Part shown: positions 44,531 to 54,915 of the stretch, in pieces | Position numbering within the stretch: the stretch's first letter is position 1 | Layout of the letters: each line of letters begins with the position of its first letter | Assembly: GCA_003164895.1 (NCBI GenBank) | Contig: PLUL01000021.1 | Span: forward strand, 1 to 64,000 | Length of the DNA stretch: 64,000 nucleotides | Origin: Bacteroidota bacterium | GTDB taxonomy: Bacteria; Bacteroidota; Bacteroidia; Palsa-948 | Reading direction: 5' to 3' | The notes under the pieces: generated by a model | Databases searched by the model: none | Seen by the model: only the letters and a program-made list of their open reading frames with translations | Told to the model about the DNA's origin: nothing | Made by a program: the position numbers and the translations under genes

Positions 44531-44734
44531 ATGAAAAAAGCGGACTTATCACAGACATCAACAAAAGACCTTCAGGAAAAACTGAAGGAAGAACAAAATT
44601 CGTTGGATAAAATGTTCTTCACTCATTCAATTTCTCCTATAGAAAACCCAATGAGAATTCCTCATACGAAAAAAAACATTGCACGCATGATGACTGAACT
44701 TCGCAAAAGAGAATTATCAGAAAAGAAAAATTAA
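44531..44734 (+). CDS. rpmC: Ribosomal protein uL29
   Basis: 67 residues, helical hairpin. DLSQTSTKDLQEKLKEEQNS and ENPMRIPHTKKNIARMMTEL. Lies near the exit tunnel. 17 bases after rplP. Confidence 0.97.
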   Translation: MKKADLSQTSTKDLQEKLKEEQNSLDKMFFTHSISPIENPMRIPHTKKNIARMMTELRKRELSEKKN

Positions 44735-44752
44735 TTGTAAATTATTTATAAA

Positions 44753-45013
44753 ATGGAAGTAAGAGAATCAAACAGAAAAGAAAAAGTAGGACTTGTAACC
44801 AGTAACAAGATGACAAAGACCATCGTTGTTTCTGTTCAGCGTCAGATAAAACATCCTAAATACGGAAAGTTCATCAAACGAACAAGCAAGTTCATGGCGC
44901 ATGATGAAAAAAATGAATCTAACATTGGAGATACAGTTCGCATTGTTGAAACACGTCCTCTCAGCAAAAATAAATGTTGGAGATTAGTTGAGATAGTAGA
45001 AAAAGCAAAATAA
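44753..45013 (+). CDS. rpsQ: Ribosomal protein uS17
   Basis: 86 residues. [20 protein letters not shown] and [20 protein letters not shown] with the OB-fold end [20 protein letters not shown]. Complete. Confidence 0.98.
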   Translation: MEVRESNRKEKVGLVTSNKMTKTIVVSVQRQIKHPKYGKFIKRTSKFMAHDEKNESNIGDTVRIVETRPLSKNKCWRLVEIVEKAK

Positions 45014-45034
45014 AATTATTTAAAAAGAACCGAT

Positions 45035-45400
45035 ATGATACAACAGGAATCAAGATTAGCATGTGCGGATAACAGCGGAGCAAAAGATGTTCTTTGCATT
45101 CGTATTTTAGGAAGCGTTCGTGCATCCGCAACTGTTGGCGATAAAATAGTTGTTGCCGTAAAAAAAGCATTACCTGCCGGAGGGGTAAAAGAACATTCAA
45201 TTTCTAAAGCAGTTATTGTTCGTACTAAAAAAGAAATCCGAAGAAAAGATGGTTCATACATCCGCTTCGATGATAATGCTGTAGTTCTTCTTTCTGAAAC
45301 AGACGAACTAAGAGGCACACGTATTTTCGGTCCTGTGGCAAGAGAACTTCGCGAAAAACAATACATGAAAATAATTTCTTTAGCACCAGAGGTTCTTTAA
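45035..45400 (+). CDS. rplN: Ribosomal protein uL14
   Basis: 121 residues. [40 protein letters not shown] and [20 protein letters not shown]. Binding site of the silencing factor RsfS in known systems. Confidence 0.98.
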   Translation: MIQQESRLACADNSGAKDVLCIRILGSVRASATVGDKIVVAVKKALPAGGVKEHSISKAVIVRTKKEIRRKDGSYIRFDDNAVVLLSETDELRGTRIFGPVARELREKQYMKIISLAPEVL

Positions 45401-45434
45401 GAAATTGAAATATAGATTTTAATAATTAATTGAA

Positions 45435-45764
45435 ATGGCAAAACTTAAAATAAAAAAAGGCGACACTGTAAAAGTGATTGCCGGTGACGACAAAGGAAAG
45501 CAAGGACGAGTTCTTTCTGTTGATAAAGTAACTTTTCGTGCACTTGTTGAAGGAATTAATATGGCAACAAAACATACTAAACCTACTGCAAAAAATACCA
45601 AAGGCGGAATTGTTCATCAGGAAGCATCTATTCATATTTCAAACTTAATGTTTGTGGATGCGCAAGGCAATACAACAAAAGTTGGAAGAAGAATTGATGA
45701 AGCAACAAGCAAATTAGTTCGCTACTCAAAAAAATCCGGTGAAACAATTAAGTCAATTAAGTAA
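45435..45764 (+). CDS. rplX: Ribosomal protein uL24
   Basis: 109 residues with the KOW motif ([20 protein letters not shown]) and [20 protein letters not shown]. An assembly initiator of the 50S. Complete. Confidence 0.98.
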   Translation: MAKLKIKKGDTVKVIAGDDKGKQGRVLSVDKVTFRALVEGINMATKHTKPTAKNTKGGIVHQEASIHISNLMFVDAQGNTTKVGRRIDEATSKLVRYSKKSGETIKSIK

Positions 45765-45785
45765 TAACAGAAAATATATTTTGTA

Positions 45786-46502
45786 ATGGCAAAGCAAGAA
45801 GGAAAAAAAGAAAGAAAGGCGAGTTCAAAAGACTCTTCTCAGGAAGCAATTCAGAAGGAAACAATAGTTAATAAGGATTATATTCCTCGTCTGAAAACAA
45901 AATATCAGAAAGAAATTGTTTCTTCTTTGATGAAAGAATTTCATTTCAAAAGTCCGATGCGCGTTCCCGTTCTCAAAAAAATTGCCATCAACCAAGGAGT
46001 TGGAGATGCAGTTGCTGATAGAAAAATTATTGAAAGCGCAATTAGCGAAATGACGACTATCACAGGACAAAAACCTATGCCAACGCTTTCTAAAAAAGAT
46101 ATTTCAAATTTCAAATTAAGAAAAGGCGTTGCAATTGGCGTGAAAGTTACTTTGCGTTCAAATAAAATGTATGAATTCCTTGACAGATTCATTGCTACTG
46201 CCCTGCCCCGCATTCGCGATTTCAAAGGTATCAGCAAAAAAGGTTTTGACGGAAGAGGAAATTATACACTTGGAATCACTGAACAAATTATTTTTCCTGA
46301 AATAAATATTGACAAAGTAAATAAAGTGCGAGGAATGGATATTACGTTTGTTACTTCTGCGAGAAACAATGCTGAAGCACACGCACTTCTCAGGGAATTT
46401 GGAGTGCCTTTCAAAAAAGAAGAAGACGAGAAAAAAGGAAATCAAAAAGATGAGATTTTCAGTGCAGTTGCAAAAAAAGATTCAAAGGATTCTAAAAAAT
46501 AA
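45786..46502 (+). CDS. rplE: Ribosomal protein uL5 with N- and C-terminal extensions
   Basis: 238 residues, whereas uL5 is normally near 180-185. The core is intact ([77 protein letters not shown]). An extra about 30 residues at the start ([20 protein letters not shown]) and about 30 at the end ([19 protein letters not shown], then Lys/Asp/Ser) are highly charged. The ATG at 45786 has the spacing usual for this operon and no internal ATG just before the core gives the standard form, so the extension is probably real. Confidence 0.96.
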   Translation: MAKQEGKKERKASSKDSSQEAIQKETIVNKDYIPRLKTKYQKEIVSSLMKEFHFKSPMRVPVLKKIAINQGVGDAVADRKIIESAISEMTTITGQKPMPTLSKKDISNFKLRKGVAIGVKVTLRSNKMYEFLDRFIATALPRIRDFKGISKKGFDGRGNYTLGITEQIIFPEINIDKVNKVRGMDITFVTSARNNAEAHALLREFGVPFKKEEDEKKGNQKDEIFSAVAKKDSKDSKK

Positions 46503-46511
46503 AATATACTC

Positions 46512-46781
46512 ATGGCAAAAGAATGCATTAAAGCAAGACAAAGAAAACGCGAAAAATTAGTTGAAAAGTTCGCAGAAAAGCGTGCGGCTCTTAAAAAAGC
46601 TGGCGACTATATCGCACTTAGCAAACTTCCACGTAATTCTTCAAAAGTAAGATTGCGCAATCGTTGCAAAGTAACAGGAAGAGCTCGAGCTTACTCACGT
46701 CAATTCGGAATTTCCCGTCTTGTTTTCAGAGAATGGGCATTAAACGGAAAAATTCCTGGAGTAACAAAATCAAGCTGGTAA
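46512..46781 (+). CDS. rpsN: Ribosomal protein uS14 (zinc-free type)
   Basis: 89 residues. [40 protein letters not shown] and the end [11 protein letters not shown]. The paired CxxC zinc motifs of the short form are absent, so this is the C-minus long-type variant. Confidence 0.98.
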   Translation: MAKECIKARQRKREKLVEKFAEKRAALKKAGDYIALSKLPRNSSKVRLRNRCKVTGRARAYSRQFGISRLVFREWALNGKIPGVTKSSW

Positions 46782-46815
46782 AACGAAAATTAATAATTAG
46801 AAATTAATAATTACA

Positions 46816-47208
46816 ATGGATACAATCGGAGATTATTTAACAAGAGTTAGAAACGCGATAAAAGCGAATCACAAAATCGTAGAGATTCCTGCTTCGGGTT
46901 TGAAAAAAGAAATTACAAAAATCCTGAAAGAGAAAGGATATATTCTTGATTACAAGGTCGAGGAAAATAAAGTTCAGGATAATATTAAGATAGCTCTTAA
47001 ATATCATCCTACAACCAAGCAATCTGCTATTCGAAAAATTCAACGCATCAGCAGACCGGGTTTAAGAAAATTTGTTCCTCTTGAAAAAATGCCACGAGTT
47101 CTTAGCGGACTTGGAATCGCAATAATTTCTACTTCCAAAGGTGTAATGACTGATAAAGAAGCAACAAAAATGAATGTTGGTGGAGAAGTAATTTGTTACG
47201 TTTATTAA
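46816..47208 (+). CDS. rpsH: Ribosomal protein uS8
   Basis: 130 residues. TIGDYLTRVRNAIKANHKIV, SRPGLRKFVPLEKMPRVLSG and the end GGEVICYVY. The 34-base gap before it holds two 14-base direct copies of AAATTAATAATTAG/C (46787-46814). Confidence 0.98.
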   Translation: MDTIGDYLTRVRNAIKANHKIVEIPASGLKKEITKILKEKGYILDYKVEENKVQDNIKIALKYHPTTKQSAIRKIQRISRPGLRKFVPLEKMPRVLSGLGIAIISTSKGVMTDKEATKMNVGGEVICYVY

Positions 47209-47226
47209 TATAAAACTGAAAGAGTC

Positions 47227-47787
47227 ATGTCAAGAATAGGAAAACAACCGATACCAATCCCGCAAGGAGTAACTGTAACTGTAAACAAAAGCGGTGTTAC
47301 TGTAAAAGGAAAAATCGGAGAACTAACTCAGGCAATTGATCCTGATATAAAAGTTAAAGTGGAGGGAACTCAAGTTGTGCTTGAACGCCCTACTGATCAA
47401 AAACGTCATAAAGCGATGCACGGAATGTACCGATCGTTGCTTGCCAATATGATAAAAGGTACAAGTGAAGGTTATAAAATCCAGCAGGAAGTTGTAGGCG
47501 TTGGTTACAAAGCATCACACAAAGGTCAAACGCTTGACCTTGTTGTAGGATTTTCTCATCACATTGTGTTCGATCTTCCTAAGGAAATAAAACTTGAAAC
47601 GCAAACTGAAAAAGGAAAAAATCCTACTATAATTCTTCAAAGTGCTGACAAACAATTGTTAGGACAGGTTGCGGCAAAGATACGTTCCATCAGAGCTCCA
47701 GAACCGTATAAAGGAAAAGGTATCAAGTTTACCGGTGAACAACTAAGAAGAAAAGCAGGAAAAACAGCAGCCACAGCAGCAAAATAA
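47227..47787 (+). CDS. rplF: Ribosomal protein uL6
   Basis: 186 residues with two similar halves. MSRIGKQPIPIPQGVTVTVN, VVGVGYKASHKGQTLDLVVG and the C-terminal motif EPYKGKGIKFTGEQLRRKAG. Complete. Confidence 0.98.
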   Translation: MSRIGKQPIPIPQGVTVTVNKSGVTVKGKIGELTQAIDPDIKVKVEGTQVVLERPTDQKRHKAMHGMYRSLLANMIKGTSEGYKIQQEVVGVGYKASHKGQTLDLVVGFSHHIVFDLPKEIKLETQTEKGKNPTIILQSADKQLLGQVAAKIRSIRAPEPYKGKGIKFTGEQLRRKAGKTAATAAK

Positions 47788-47805
47788 TCTTAAACTGAAT
47801 CCGTC

Positions 47806-48162
47806 ATGAATAGGAAAGAAGAAAAAAGAAACAAAATAAAAAGAAGAATTCGCAGCAAGGTAAGCGGAAATACAGTACGACCTCGCCTCACCGTTTTCAG
47901 AAGCAATAATGAGATTTACGCTCAATTGATTGATGATTCAACCTGCAAAACTCTTGTTGCTGCATCCAGCACAGAAAAAACTCTTGCAAAAGAAAAAAGC
48001 AAATCAAAAGTTGAAAAAGCAAAATCTGTTGGTGCTGCTATTGCAAAGAAAGCAGTTGGAAAAGGAATCACTTCTGTTGTGTTCGACAGAAACGGATTTC
48101 TTTATCATGGCAGAGTAAAAGCGCTTGCCGATGGTGCTCGCGAAGCCGGATTGAAATTTTAA
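47806..48162 (+). CDS. rplR: Ribosomal protein uL18
   Basis: 118 residues. [40 protein letters not shown] and the end [18 protein letters not shown]. Binds 5S rRNA with uL5. Confidence 0.98.
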   Translation: MNRKEEKRNKIKRRIRSKVSGNTVRPRLTVFRSNNEIYAQLIDDSTCKTLVAASSTEKTLAKEKSKSKVEKAKSVGAAIAKKAVGKGITSVVFDRNGFLYHGRVKALADGAREAGLKF

Positions 48163-48186
48163 TATAAAAATTGAAAAATAAAAAAA

Positions 48187-48705
48187 ATGGCAAAAGAAAC
48201 AGTCAAACGCGTTAAGTCAAGCGAAATCGAATTGAAAGATCGTCTCGTTGGAATTCAACGTGTAGTTAAAACTACAAAAGGAGGACGCACATTTTCTTTC
48301 TCTGCAATTGTAGTTGTAGGAAACAGCAAAGGCGTTGTTGGTTATGGTCTTGGAAAATCCCGTGAGGTAACTGCAGCAATTGCAAAAGGTGTTGACGATG
48401 CAAAGAAAAATTTGGTGAAAGTTCCCCTTTTGAAAGGAACTATTCCTCATATTCAATATGGAAAATTTGGTGGATCGAGAGTTTTCCTAAAACCGGCTTC
48501 TCACGGAACCGGTGTAATTGCAGGCGGTGCGATGCGTGCGGTACTTGAAAGTGCTGGAGTAACTGATGTACTCGCAAAATCTCAAGGATCATCAAATCCT
48601 CACAACGTGGTAAAAGCAACAATGGATGCTCTCCTAAAAATGAGAGATCCAATCACTGTTGCTCAGAACCGCGGCATTTCACTTAAAAAAGTTTTTGAAG
48701 GTTAA
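48187..48705 (+). CDS. rpsE: Ribosomal protein uS5
   Basis: 172 residues. [40 protein letters not shown] and [20 protein letters not shown]. Complete. In most Bacteroidota rpmD follows; here only 28 non-coding bases separate it from rplO. Confidence 0.98.
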   Translation: MAKETVKRVKSSEIELKDRLVGIQRVVKTTKGGRTFSFSAIVVVGNSKGVVGYGLGKSREVTAAIAKGVDDAKKNLVKVPLLKGTIPHIQYGKFGGSRVFLKPASHGTGVIAGGAMRAVLESAGVTDVLAKSQGSSNPHNVVKATMDALLKMRDPITVAQNRGISLKKVFEG

Positions 48706-48733
48706 GTTATTAACGAATAATACGAAAAAGAAA

Positions 48734-49189
48734 ATGGAACTACATAGTTTAAAACCAGCTCGAGGATCTGTTAAAACCAACGTAAAGCGTAAAGGTCGAG
48801 GGCAAGGTTCTGGCAAAGGAGGAACTTCTACAAAAGGACACAAAGGTCAGCAATCTGACAGCGGATATAACATGAGACGAGGTCACGAAGGCGGACAAAT
48901 GCCTTTACAAAGACGTCTTCCTAAATTTGGTTTCACAAATATTTTCAGAAGAGAATATCAGGGAATAAATATTTTCACTCTTCAGAAACTTGTTGACGAA
49001 AAGAAAATTAAATCTTTTGATATTGCGACTTTCGTATCGCAAGGATTAATGAGAAAAAATGAACGCGTAAAAATTTTAGGCAAAGGCGAATTGAAAGCAA
49101 AATTAGATGTAAAAGCACACGCATTTACTGCTTCGGCAAAAGCAGCGATTGAAGCAAATGGTGGAAAAACAGAAATCGTAAAAGCATAA
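48734..49189 (+). CDS. rplO: Ribosomal protein uL15
   Basis: 151 residues from ATG 48734 (MELHSLKPARGSVKTNVKRK). A longer frame to 48659 is antisense to sense and overlaps rpsE without family residues. GRGQGSGKGGTSTKGHKGQQ and RRLPKFGFTNIFRREYQGIN are intact. Confidence 0.98.
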   Translation: MELHSLKPARGSVKTNVKRKGRGQGSGKGGTSTKGHKGQQSDSGYNMRRGHEGGQMPLQRRLPKFGFTNIFRREYQGINIFTLQKLVDEKKIKSFDIATFVSQGLMRKNERVKILGKGELKAKLDVKAHAFTASAKAAIEANGGKTEIVKA

Positions 49190-49197
49190 TTTTCCCT

Positions 49198-50535
49198 ATG
49201 AGGAATTTGATTCAAACTATAAAAAATATTTTTGCGATTGAAGATCTACGTTTCAGAATTTTATACACTCTGGGATTCGTTCTTATTTATCGCCTCGGTT
49301 CCTTTGTAGCTCTTCCGGGAGTTAACATGCATGCGCTCCATGCAAAAGGACAAGCCGAAGGATTAGCAGGATTGATCAACATGTTTGCCGGTGGAGCATT
49401 TTCGCGTGCATCTATTTTTGCACTTGGAATCATGCCGTATATTTCAGCTTCCATCGTTGTACAATTACTTAGTATGGCATTTCCTTACTTTCAGCGCATG
49501 CAGAAAGAAGGAGAAAGCGGCAGAAGAAAAATAAATCAATACACACGTTTTCTTACAGTCATCATCACTACACTTCAAGCGCCAGGGTTTATTTCTTCTC
49601 AGCTTACAAGTTATGCCGGAGTTGTGCCTGATCCAACTCGTTTGTGGTGGATTACAACAGTAATTATTCTTGTTGCAGGAACAATTTTTGTAATGTGGCT
49701 CGGAGAAAGAATTACCGACCGAGGTCTTGGAAATGGAATTTCAATTCTCATCATGATTGGAATTGTTGCCGATCTTCCTTTCGCCTTCGTTTCTGAATTT
49801 GCATCGCGCATGGAAGCAAAAGGCGGCGGGCTAATCATGCTGCTTCTCGAGCTTGTGTTCTTACTATTTGTAATTATTGCCTCTATCCTACTCGTTCAGG
49901 GAACACGGAAAATTCCTGTTCAGTTTGCTAAAAAAATTGTTGGCAACAGACAGTATGGTGGAGTTCGTCAATATATTCCTTTGAAAGTGAATGCTGCCGG
50001 AGTTATGCCGATTATTTTTGCTCAAGCAATTATGTTCATTCCAATTACTCTTGCAGGTTTTGCTTCTTCAGATAAACTTAGCGGAGTTATTGGTGCACTT
50101 TCCAATCACAACGGACTGACCTACAACCTGCTCTTTGCATTTTTAATTATTGTTTTCACCTATTTCTATACTGCCATCATGGTTAATCCAACTCAAATGG
50201 CAGATGACATGAAACGCAATGGCGGATTTATTCCTGGAGTAAAACCAGGAAAACAAACTGCAAATTTTATTGATGATGTGATGTCAAAAATAACTTTGCC
50301 AGGTTCTATATTTCTGGCGCTTGTTGCAGTGATGCCGGCTATTGCGAGAAATTTTTTCGGAGTAAGCGATCAGTTTGCAAGATTCTTTGGAGGAACATCT
50401 TTATTGATTCTTGTTGGCGTAATGCTTGACACGCTTCAGCAAATTGAAAGTCATTTACTGATGCGCCACTATGACGGATTGATGAAGTCAGGAAGAATAA
50501 AAGGAAGAACTTCAATGAGCATGGCTACTGCATGA
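49198..50535 (+). CDS. secY: SecY, protein-conducting channel subunit
   Basis: 445 residues, about ten membrane helices. FRILYTLGFVLIYRLGSFVA, GIMPYISASIVVQLL, LGNGISILIMIGIVADLP, QYGGVRQYIPLKVNAAGVMP and the end MRHYDGLMKSGRIKGR. It forms the Sec channel in the inner membrane; T9SS cargo also crosses through Sec first. Its stop overlaps the map start (ATGA). Confidence 0.99.
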   Translation: MRNLIQTIKNIFAIEDLRFRILYTLGFVLIYRLGSFVALPGVNMHALHAKGQAEGLAGLINMFAGGAFSRASIFALGIMPYISASIVVQLLSMAFPYFQRMQKEGESGRRKINQYTRFLTVIITTLQAPGFISSQLTSYAGVVPDPTRLWWITTVIILVAGTIFVMWLGERITDRGLGNGISILIMIGIVADLPFAFVSEFASRMEAKGGGLIMLLLELVFLLFVIIASILLVQGTRKIPVQFAKKIVGNRQYGGVRQYIPLKVNAAGVMPIIFAQAIMFIPITLAGFASSDKLSGVIGALSNHNGLTYNLLFAFLIIVFTYFYTAIMVNPTQMADDMKRNGGFIPGVKPGKQTANFIDDVMSKITLPGSIFLALVAVMPAIARNFFGVSDQFARFFGGTSLLILVGVMLDTLQQIESHLLMRHYDGLMKSGRIKGRTSMSMATA

Positions 50536-51353
50536 GCAAGATATATTTAAAGACGGATGAAGAGATTGAACTGATTCGCGAAAGTTGTTTGTTGGTTTCG
50601 AAGACGATTGCAGAGGTTGGAAAAAATATAAAAGAAGGAATTAGCACGATAGAATTAGATAAGATTGCAGAAGAGTTCATAAAAAATAATGGAGCGGTAC
50701 CCGCTTTTAAGGGTTACAAAAGAGAAAGAAGTATTTTTGATTATACGCTTTGTGTTTCGGTAAATGAACAAGTGGTTCACGGAATACCGGGCAGTTACGT
50801 TCTTAAAAATAGTGACATAGTATCGGTTGATTGCGGAGTTCTTAAAAACGGATTTTACGGAGATTCAGCTTATACATTTGCAGTTGGAGAAATAAGTGAG
50901 GAAGTGAAACAACTGTTGAAAGTAACAAAAGAATCTTTGTACAAAGGAATTGAAAATGCAGTTGTAGGAAAAAGAATCGGTGATGTAAGTTACGCAATTG
51001 AAGAATGTGTTCTTAAATATGGATACGGAATAGTTCGCGAACTGGTTGGACACGGAATCGGAAGAAGTCTTCACGAAGCACCAGAGGTTCCTAATTACGG
51101 AAAACGAGGAAGCGGACCAAGAATTGAAGAAGGATTGGTAATTGCAATCGAACCGATGATAAATTTAGGAAAGCGTGATGTGAAAGTTGAGAAGGACGGA
51201 TGGACAGTGTCAGCGGTTGATAAAAAACCGTCAGCACATTTTGAACATACAATTGCAATAAGAAAAAATAAAGTAGATATTTTAACAACATTCGAAGAAA
51301 TAGAACAGATAGAGAAGCAACAAATTTCGTCCTTAAAAAAAGAAGCAGTATAA
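50532..51353 (+). CDS. map: Methionine aminopeptidase, type I
   Basis: 273 residues. The metal ligands of the pita-bread fold are visible: two Asp in VSVDCGVLKNGFYGDSAYTF, His in VGHGIGRSLHEAPEVPNYG, Glu in IAIEPM and Glu in the C-terminal segment FEHTIAI. It removes the initiator Met from nascent proteins. Its place between secY and infA is usual. The last about 25 residues are a charged tail (EQIEKQQISSLKKEAV). Confidence 0.98.
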   Translation: MSKIYLKTDEEIELIRESCLLVSKTIAEVGKNIKEGISTIELDKIAEEFIKNNGAVPAFKGYKRERSIFDYTLCVSVNEQVVHGIPGSYVLKNSDIVSVDCGVLKNGFYGDSAYTFAVGEISEEVKQLLKVTKESLYKGIENAVVGKRIGDVSYAIEECVLKYGYGIVRELVGHGIGRSLHEAPEVPNYGKRGSGPRIEEGLVIAIEPMINLGKRDVKVEKDGWTVSAVDKKPSAHFEHTIAIRKNKVDILTTFEEIEQIEKQQISSLKKEAV

Positions 51354-51359
51354 AAAAGT

Positions 51360-51578
51360 ATGGCAAAGCAGTCGTTGATTGAACAAGATGGAACTATTAC
51401 AGAAGCGCTATCAAATGCCATGTTTCGTGTTAAGTTGGAAAACGGACACATTATCACTGCTCATATTTCCGGAAAGATGAGGATGCACTACATCAAACTT
51501 CTGCCGGGAGATAAAGTGAAATTAGAAATGTCGCCTTACGATTTGACAAAAGGAAGAATAACTTTTAGATACAAATAA
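51360..51578 (+). CDS. infA: Translation initiation factor IF-1
   Basis: 72 residues, a single S1-like OB domain: [40 protein letters not shown] and [13 protein letters not shown]. Exact usual length. Starts 6 bases after map. Confidence 0.98.
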   Translation: MAKQSLIEQDGTITEALSNAMFRVKLENGHIITAHISGKMRMHYIKLLPGDKVKLEMSPYDLTKGRITFRYK

Positions 51579-51580
51579 AT

Positions 51581-51697
51581 ATGAAAATCAGAACATCGGT
51601 TAAAAAGCGCAGTGCTGACTGCAAGATCGTCCGCAGAAAAGGGCGCATCTATGTCATCAACAAAAAAGTTCCAAAACATAAACAACGTCAAGGATAA
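51581..51697 (+). CDS. rpmJ: Ribosomal protein bL36
   Basis: 38 residues, too short for most gene callers. [20 protein letters not shown] at the start and KHKQRQG at the end. Only one Cys (Cys14) remains and VINKK replaces the second Cys, so it is the zinc-free form. Confidence 0.97.
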   Translation: MKIRTSVKKRSADCKIVRRKGRIYVINKKVPKHKQRQG

Positions 51698-51717
51698 TAA
51701 TATTAATCTAAGAAACA

Positions 51718-52101
51718 ATGGCACGTATATCGGGAGTTGATCTTCCAAAAAACAAACGCGGTGAAATCGGACTTACCTATATCTATGGTATCGGAAGAAG
51801 CTCCGCTCGCAGAATCCTGAAAGAAGCAGGTGTGGATGTAAACAAAAAAGTTCAAGAATGGGATGATTCCGATCTCAATAAGATCCGTGGAATCCTAACA
51901 GATAAATTTAAAGTGGAAGGCGCACTCCGCTCCGAAACACAATTAAACATCAAGCGTTTGATTGATATAGGAAGTTATCGCGGTTTACGCCACAGAGCAG
52001 GCGCTCCGGTTCGCGGACAACGCACACGCAGCAATGCACGTACCAGAAAAGGAAGAAGAAAAACAATTGCTGGAAAGAAAATAGCTCCTTCAAAAGGATA
52101 A
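51718..52101 (+). CDS. rpsM: Ribosomal protein uS13
   Basis: 127 residues. [37 protein letters not shown] and the tail [20 protein letters not shown]. Contacts the 50S (bridge B1). Complete. Confidence 0.98.
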   Translation: MARISGVDLPKNKRGEIGLTYIYGIGRSSARRILKEAGVDVNKKVQEWDDSDLNKIRGILTDKFKVEGALRSETQLNIKRLIDIGSYRGLRHRAGAPVRGQRTRSNARTRKGRRKTIAGKKIAPSKG

Positions 52102-52137
52102 TCTTAATCAACTACTACTCTACTCAACAAAATAAAA

Positions 52138-52578
52138 ATGGCTGAAGAAAAAAACACACAACAAGCACCGCAAGGACAAAGTGCTGAATTAGCAGCAAAA
52201 CCTGCGAAGGCGAAAAAAAGAACCGTAAAGGTTGATGCTATTGGCGAAGCGCATATTCATGCGGCTTTCAACAACATCATCATTACGCTTACGAATATGA
52301 AAGGGCAAACTATTTCATGGTCGTCAGCTGGAAAAATGGGGTTCCGGGGTTCTAAAAAAAATACTCCTTATGCTGCAACGGTTGCTGCATCGGATGCTGC
52401 TCGTGTTGCATACGAAGCCGGGCTAAGAAAAGTAAAAGTATATATCAAAGGACCAGGCGGCGGAAGAGAAACAGCATTACGCGCATTGTACACGAATAAA
52501 ATTGAGATCACTGAAATAATTGACCTCACTCCTATTCCACATAACGGATGTCGTCCTCCTAAAAAACGCAGAGTATAA
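52138..52578 (+). CDS. rpsK: Ribosomal protein uS11
   Basis: 146 residues. The core [40 protein letters not shown] and [18 protein letters not shown] is complete. The N terminus has an extra Ala/Gln/Lys-rich stretch of about 20 residues ([20 protein letters not shown]). Confidence 0.98.
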   Translation: MAEEKNTQQAPQGQSAELAAKPAKAKKRTVKVDAIGEAHIHAAFNNIIITLTNMKGQTISWSSAGKMGFRGSKKNTPYAATVAASDAARVAYEAGLRKVKVYIKGPGGGRETALRALYTNKIEITEIIDLTPIPHNGCRPPKKRRV

Positions 52579-52602
52579 TTTTAATTTATATAATTTAAAA
52601 CA

Positions 52603-53211
52603 ATGGCAAGATACACAGGACCCAAACAAAGAATCAACAGAAAGTTCTTAGAGCCGATTCTAGGCGGAAACGGAAAAACGCTGGAGAAAAAAGCATATCC
52701 TCCCGGAATGCATGGCATGACAAAAAAACGCACCAAGAAATCGGAGTATGCAATTCAACTTGCTGAAAAGCAAAAAGCAAAATATACTTATGGTATTCTT
52801 GAACGTCAGTTTGAAAATACTTTTGAACGTGCAACACGTTTAAAAGGCGCTACCGGTGAAGTTCTTCTTCAGCTGTTGGAAGCTCGTCTAGATAATGTGG
52901 TTTACCGCATGGGCATTGCTCCAACGCGTAGAGCCGCACGCCAGTTTGTTTCGCACAAACACATTACTGTGAATGGAGATGTAATCAACATTCCGTCTTA
53001 TACTCTTAAATCAGGAGATATTGTTGGCATCAGAGAACGTTCAAAAGATATTGATCCTATCAGAAGGTCGCTCGCTTCATCCAGTGTTAAATACCAATGG
53101 TTGGAATTTGATCATAATCTTTTGCAGGGAAGATTTCTTACTGTGCCTGAACGAACACAGATTCCTGAGAACATTAAAGAACAACTAATCGTGGAATTGT
53201 ATTCTAAATAA
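52603..53211 (+). CDS. rpsD: Ribosomal protein uS4
   Basis: 202 residues. [40 protein letters not shown] and the S4 domain [20 protein letters not shown]. No zinc-binding Cys quartet at the N terminus. Confidence 0.98.
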   Translation: MARYTGPKQRINRKFLEPILGGNGKTLEKKAYPPGMHGMTKKRTKKSEYAIQLAEKQKAKYTYGILERQFENTFERATRLKGATGEVLLQLLEARLDNVVYRMGIAPTRRAARQFVSHKHITVNGDVINIPSYTLKSGDIVGIRERSKDIDPIRRSLASSSVKYQWLEFDHNLLQGRFLTVPERTQIPENIKEQLIVELYSK

Positions 53212-53262
53212 TTTTTGTATTTAACTTTGAACCTGAAACATTAAACTTAAAACTATATAAAC

Positions 53263-54267
53263 ATGGCAATATTAGCATTCCAGAAACCCGACAAAGTGAT
53301 TATGATTCACTCAACCGACACTGAAGGTCAGTTTGAATTTCGTCCTCTTGAGCCGGGATACGGTGTTACTGTAGGAAACGCACTCCGCAGAATTCTTCTT
53401 TCTTCTCTCGAAGGTCATGCCATCACCGGCATCCGTATCGAAGGAGTTGATCATGAATTCTCCACGATAAAAGGAGTTGTGGAAGATGTTACAGAGATTG
53501 TTCTCAACCTCAAACAAGTTCGTTTCAAAAAACAAATTGAAGGAGTTGATAACGAAAAAGTAACTATTAATCTCAGCGGAAAAGAACAGTTCACTGCAGG
53601 AGATATCGGCAAAGGAACTTCTGCGTTTCAAGTATTGAATCCAGACCATGTTATTTGCACAATGGAAGGAAATACAAAAGCAAAATTTGAAATCACAATT
53701 GACAAAGGACGTGGATATGTTCCTGCTGAGGAAAACAAACCATTGAATGCTCCTGTTGGATACATTCCGATTGATTCCATCTTTACTCCTATCCGTCACG
53801 TGAAATACACAGTAGAGAATTTCCGTGTGGAACAAAAGACTGACTACGAAAAACTTATTCTTGATATTAAGAGCGATGGAAGTGTTCATCCAAAAGAAGC
53901 GCTGAAAGAAGCTGCAAAAATTCTGATTCACCACTTCATGCTTTTCTCTGATGAAAAAATCACACTCGACACAGAAGAAAAAAGCAAGGATCAGGATTTT
54001 GATGAACATTCACTTCACATTCGCCAGTTGCTTAAAACAAAACTCGTGGATATGGATTTGTCAGTGCGCGCGTTGAATTGTTTAAAAGCAGCCGATGTTG
54101 AAACACTTGCTGACCTCGTTTCCTATAACAAAATGGACCTTTTGAAATTCCGCAACTTCGGAAAGAAATCTCTTGCTGAATTGGAAGAACTTGTAAATGT
54201 AAAAGGTCTTCATTTCGGAATGGATGTTGCAAAATATGGTTTCATGAAAGAAAAATCATTGAACTAA
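53263..54267 (+). CDS. rpoA: RNA polymerase alpha subunit
   Basis: 334 residues. N-terminal dimer domain: [41 protein letters not shown]-terminal DNA- and activator-contact domain: [20 protein letters not shown] and [16 protein letters not shown]. Complete. 51 bases separate it from rpsD. Confidence 0.99.
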   Translation: MAILAFQKPDKVIMIHSTDTEGQFEFRPLEPGYGVTVGNALRRILLSSLEGHAITGIRIEGVDHEFSTIKGVVEDVTEIVLNLKQVRFKKQIEGVDNEKVTINLSGKEQFTAGDIGKGTSAFQVLNPDHVICTMEGNTKAKFEITIDKGRGYVPAEENKPLNAPVGYIPIDSIFTPIRHVKYTVENFRVEQKTDYEKLILDIKSDGSVHPKEALKEAAKILIHHFMLFSDEKITLDTEEKSKDQDFDEHSLHIRQLLKTKLVDMDLSVRALNCLKAADVETLADLVSYNKMDLLKFRNFGKKSLAELEELVNVKGLHFGMDVAKYGFMKEKSLN

Positions 54268-54291
54268 AGAATTTTTTAATCATAAATTGAA

Positions 54292-54813
54292 ATGAGACAC
54301 GGAAAAAAAATAAATCATCTTAGCCGCAAATCGCAGCACAGGCATGCCACACTTTCAAACATGGCTGCTTCGCTGATCAAGCACAAGAAGATCAACACCA
54401 CTCTTGCAAAAGCAAAAGCGTTGAGAGTATATGTAGAACCTATTATATCGCGTTCTAAAAGTGACACTACCCATTCACGCAGAATGGTGTTCCGCTATTT
54501 GCAAAACAAAGAAGCAGTGATCATGCTCTTTCGCGACATCGCTCCAAAAGTGGGAGAACGTCATGGCGGTTACACTCGCATTCTTAAAACAGGTTTCCGC
54601 ATTGGAGATAATGCAAACACCTGCCTAATAGAACTTGTTGACTTTAACGAGAACATGCTTGCTGCTAAAACAGACAAAGCCACTCCGGAAAAGAAAACAA
54701 GAAGAAGTCGAGGTGGAAAAAAGAAAACAGAAACTCCGGCAGCAGAAACAACAACAACTACAGAAGTTGCTGATGATAACGCAACTAAAACTGAAGAACC
54801 AAAAAGCGAATAG
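54292..54813 (+). CDS. rplQ: Ribosomal protein bL17 with long tail
   Basis: 173 residues. Core [40 protein letters not shown] and [20 protein letters not shown]. After about residue 125 a disordered tail (Lys/Arg then Thr/Glu-rich, [19 protein letters not shown]) follows, as often in this phylum. Last gene of the 18-kb cluster. Confidence 0.97.
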   Translation: MRHGKKINHLSRKSQHRHATLSNMAASLIKHKKINTTLAKAKALRVYVEPIISRSKSDTTHSRRMVFRYLQNKEAVIMLFRDIAPKVGERHGGYTRILKTGFRIGDNANTCLIELVDFNENMLAAKTDKATPEKKTRRSRGGKKKTETPAAETTTTTEVADDNATKTEEPKSE

Positions 54814-54836
54814 TTTTAATAATAAATTTATAATCG

Positions 54837-54870
54837 AAAAGGGATGAACAATTTTGTTTATCCCTTTTTT
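54837..54870 (+). terminator. Terminator of the rpsL-rplQ cluster
   Basis: AAAA-GGGATGAACA stem (one G-U pair) with loop ATTT pairs with TGTTTATCCC, followed by TTTTTT. It lies 24 bases after rplQ. The A-run before it means it may also act weakly for mscL on the other strand. Confidence 0.93.
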
Positions 54871-54915
54871 ATTTATCTCGTTATAGATGACGAAACTACG
54901 TTATTGAAGTACGTT

